Shown here in pieces: positions 63,298 to 64,000 of a stretch of 64,000 bases of DNA. Each line of letters opens with the position of its first letter. Position 1 is the stretch's first letter. This DNA is from Thermus albus (GTDB lineage Bacteria > Deinococcota > Deinococci > Deinococcales > Thermaceae). Where the stretch lies: positions 186,001 to 250,000 of the forward strand of contig NZ_JAKTNR010000001.1 of assembly GCF_022760855.1 (NCBI RefSeq), read 5' to 3'. The position numbers were made by a program, and so were the translations under genes. Below the pieces are notes generated by a model. That model made no database searches, was not told the DNA's origin, and was given only the letters and a program-made list of their open reading frames with translations.

Positions 63298-64000
63298 GGG
63301 CTACCTCCTTGCGGATGGAGTAGACCCGGCTCACGCCTCCTTGGGCGGTGACCCCGTAGAGGGCGTGGCAGGCCTCCATGGTGCGCTTTTGATGGGTGAT
63401 GAGGATGAACTGCTGCCCCGAGTGCAAGAACCTGGTGAAGCGGGCCAGGTTGGCGTCATCCAAGGCGGCGTCTACTTCGTCCAGTACCGCTAGGGGCAGA
63501 CCCCCTTGGAGTTCCCCCAGGGAGAACAGAAAGGCCAAGGCGCCCAGGGTTTTTTCTCCCAGGGAAAGGAGGCGGAGGTCCTGGGTGCGTTTGCCTGCGG
63601 GAACCAGCGCCAGCTTCAGGCCCCGGCCCTCCCGCCGCACCTCGGCCTGGGCTCCCAGGAGGGCAGAAGCATTGCGCCGGAAGGCTTCCTGGAACACGGC
63701 GAAGCTTTCCCGCAAGCGCTCAGCGTATTCCCTTTCCACGGCCTTGGTCTCCGCCTCGAGGCGGTGCAGGGCTTCCAGGGCTTCTTGGACCTCCTCCTCC
63801 TGGGCTTTAAGGCGGGCTTCCAGCTGGAGGAGTTCCCTTTCCGCCAGGGCGTTCACGGGTCCTAAGCTGGCCCGCTCCCGTTCTAGCTGGGCCAGCTTGG
63901 CCTGCAGGGCCTTGGGGGTACCGGGGATCCTTTCCACGGGAGGCAAAGCGGCCCGCTCCCGCAAAAGCTCCTCCAGGAGGGCTTCCCGGCGGGCCAGGAG
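63284..64000 (-). CDS. smc: Chromosome segregation protein SMC, C-terminal part
   Basis: The last 238 residues of SMC; the gene continues beyond the right edge. Visible are the end of the coiled coil (about first 100 residues, LEARLKAQEEEVQEALEAL) and the C-terminal ATPase half-head: signature LLSLGEKTLGALAFLFSL, Walker B LPLAVLDEVDAALDDAN and the H-loop QFILITHQKRTMEA. The signature reads LSLGEKT where most SMCs have LSGGEK(T/A). Confidence 0.93.
   Translation of the reverse strand, partial: LLARREALLEELLRERAALPPVERIPGTPKALQAKLAQLERERASLGPVNALAERELLQLEARLKAQEEEVQEALEALHRLEAETKAVEREYAERLRESFAVFQEAFRRNASALLGAQAEVRREGRGLKLALVPAGKRTQDLRLLSLGEKTLGALAFLFSLGELQGGLPLAVLDEVDAALDDANLARFTRFLHSGQQFILITHQKRTMEACHALYGVTAQGGVSRVYSIRKEVAHDPE

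Overview
The window is chromosomal DNA of a Thermus species. Three things point there. Third codon positions are very GC-rich throughout. The gene content and local order are typical of the genus: mraZ-rsmH-ftsL-ftsI, ffh-rpsP-KH protein-rimM-trmD-rplS, and tig-clpP-clpX. Several proteins (ClpP, MgtE, PanD, TrmI, GreA) match what I remember of their Thermus thermophilus counterparts. The exact species cannot be fixed from the sequence alone. No prophage, insertion sequence or CRISPR array was seen. Gene density is very high, most genes overlap or nearly touch their neighbours, and many start codons lie 6-10 nt downstream of a -10 hexamer, as expected for leaderless mRNAs.

Layout. 1-2.5 kb: start of the division and cell wall cluster on the minus strand, preceded by an array of MraZ boxes. 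2.5-3.8 kb: RNase P RNA, a structured region with a small membrane protein, and ribosomal protein L31. 4-9.2 kb: thymidine kinase, small heat shock protein, miaA, gatA, a DnaQ-type exonuclease and an unknown protein. 9.2-14.6 kb: CsaB and its membrane partner (cell wall polymer pyruvylation), a sugar-ABC ATPase, MscL and an unknown membrane protein. 14.6-21.6 kb: an ArsR-type repressor gene leads a six-gene operon for a membrane complex related to complex I and group 4 hydrogenase. It has lost the cysteine ligands of both the NiFe site and the proximal FeS cluster. 21.6-26 kb: an aminotransferase, a YwlG protein, a SodC-like exported protein with a blue-copper lipoprotein, and an ECF sigma/anti-sigma pair. 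25.7-33.5 kb: a long minus-strand run from carB to a UbiA-type prenyltransferase, including a c-di-AMP receptor and RqcH.

33.7-46 kb: rhodanese, tRNA-His, tRNA-Leu, tig-clpP-clpX, pncB, metH, a Uma2 protein, PABA synthesis genes and greA. 46-52.7 kb: recO, a DsrE-type exported protein, ymdB-ppc-NYN protein-queA. 52.9-58.5 kb: a compact pyrophosphatase-like gene coupled to mgtE, whose leader can form two exclusive hairpins, then the divergent SRP and ribosome-maturation operon. 58.5-64 kb: an orphan response regulator, serine dehydratase alpha chain, a two-domain sulfurtransferase, a yybP-ykoY (Mn2+) riboswitch in front of a YugP-type metalloprotease, a peroxiredoxin, a MazG-like protein and the 3' part of smc.

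The strongest candidates for something under-described are the metal-site-less complex I/hydrogenase-like operon behind its ArsR gene, the manganese riboswitch in front of a YugP protease, and the apparent translational switch in the mgtE leader.
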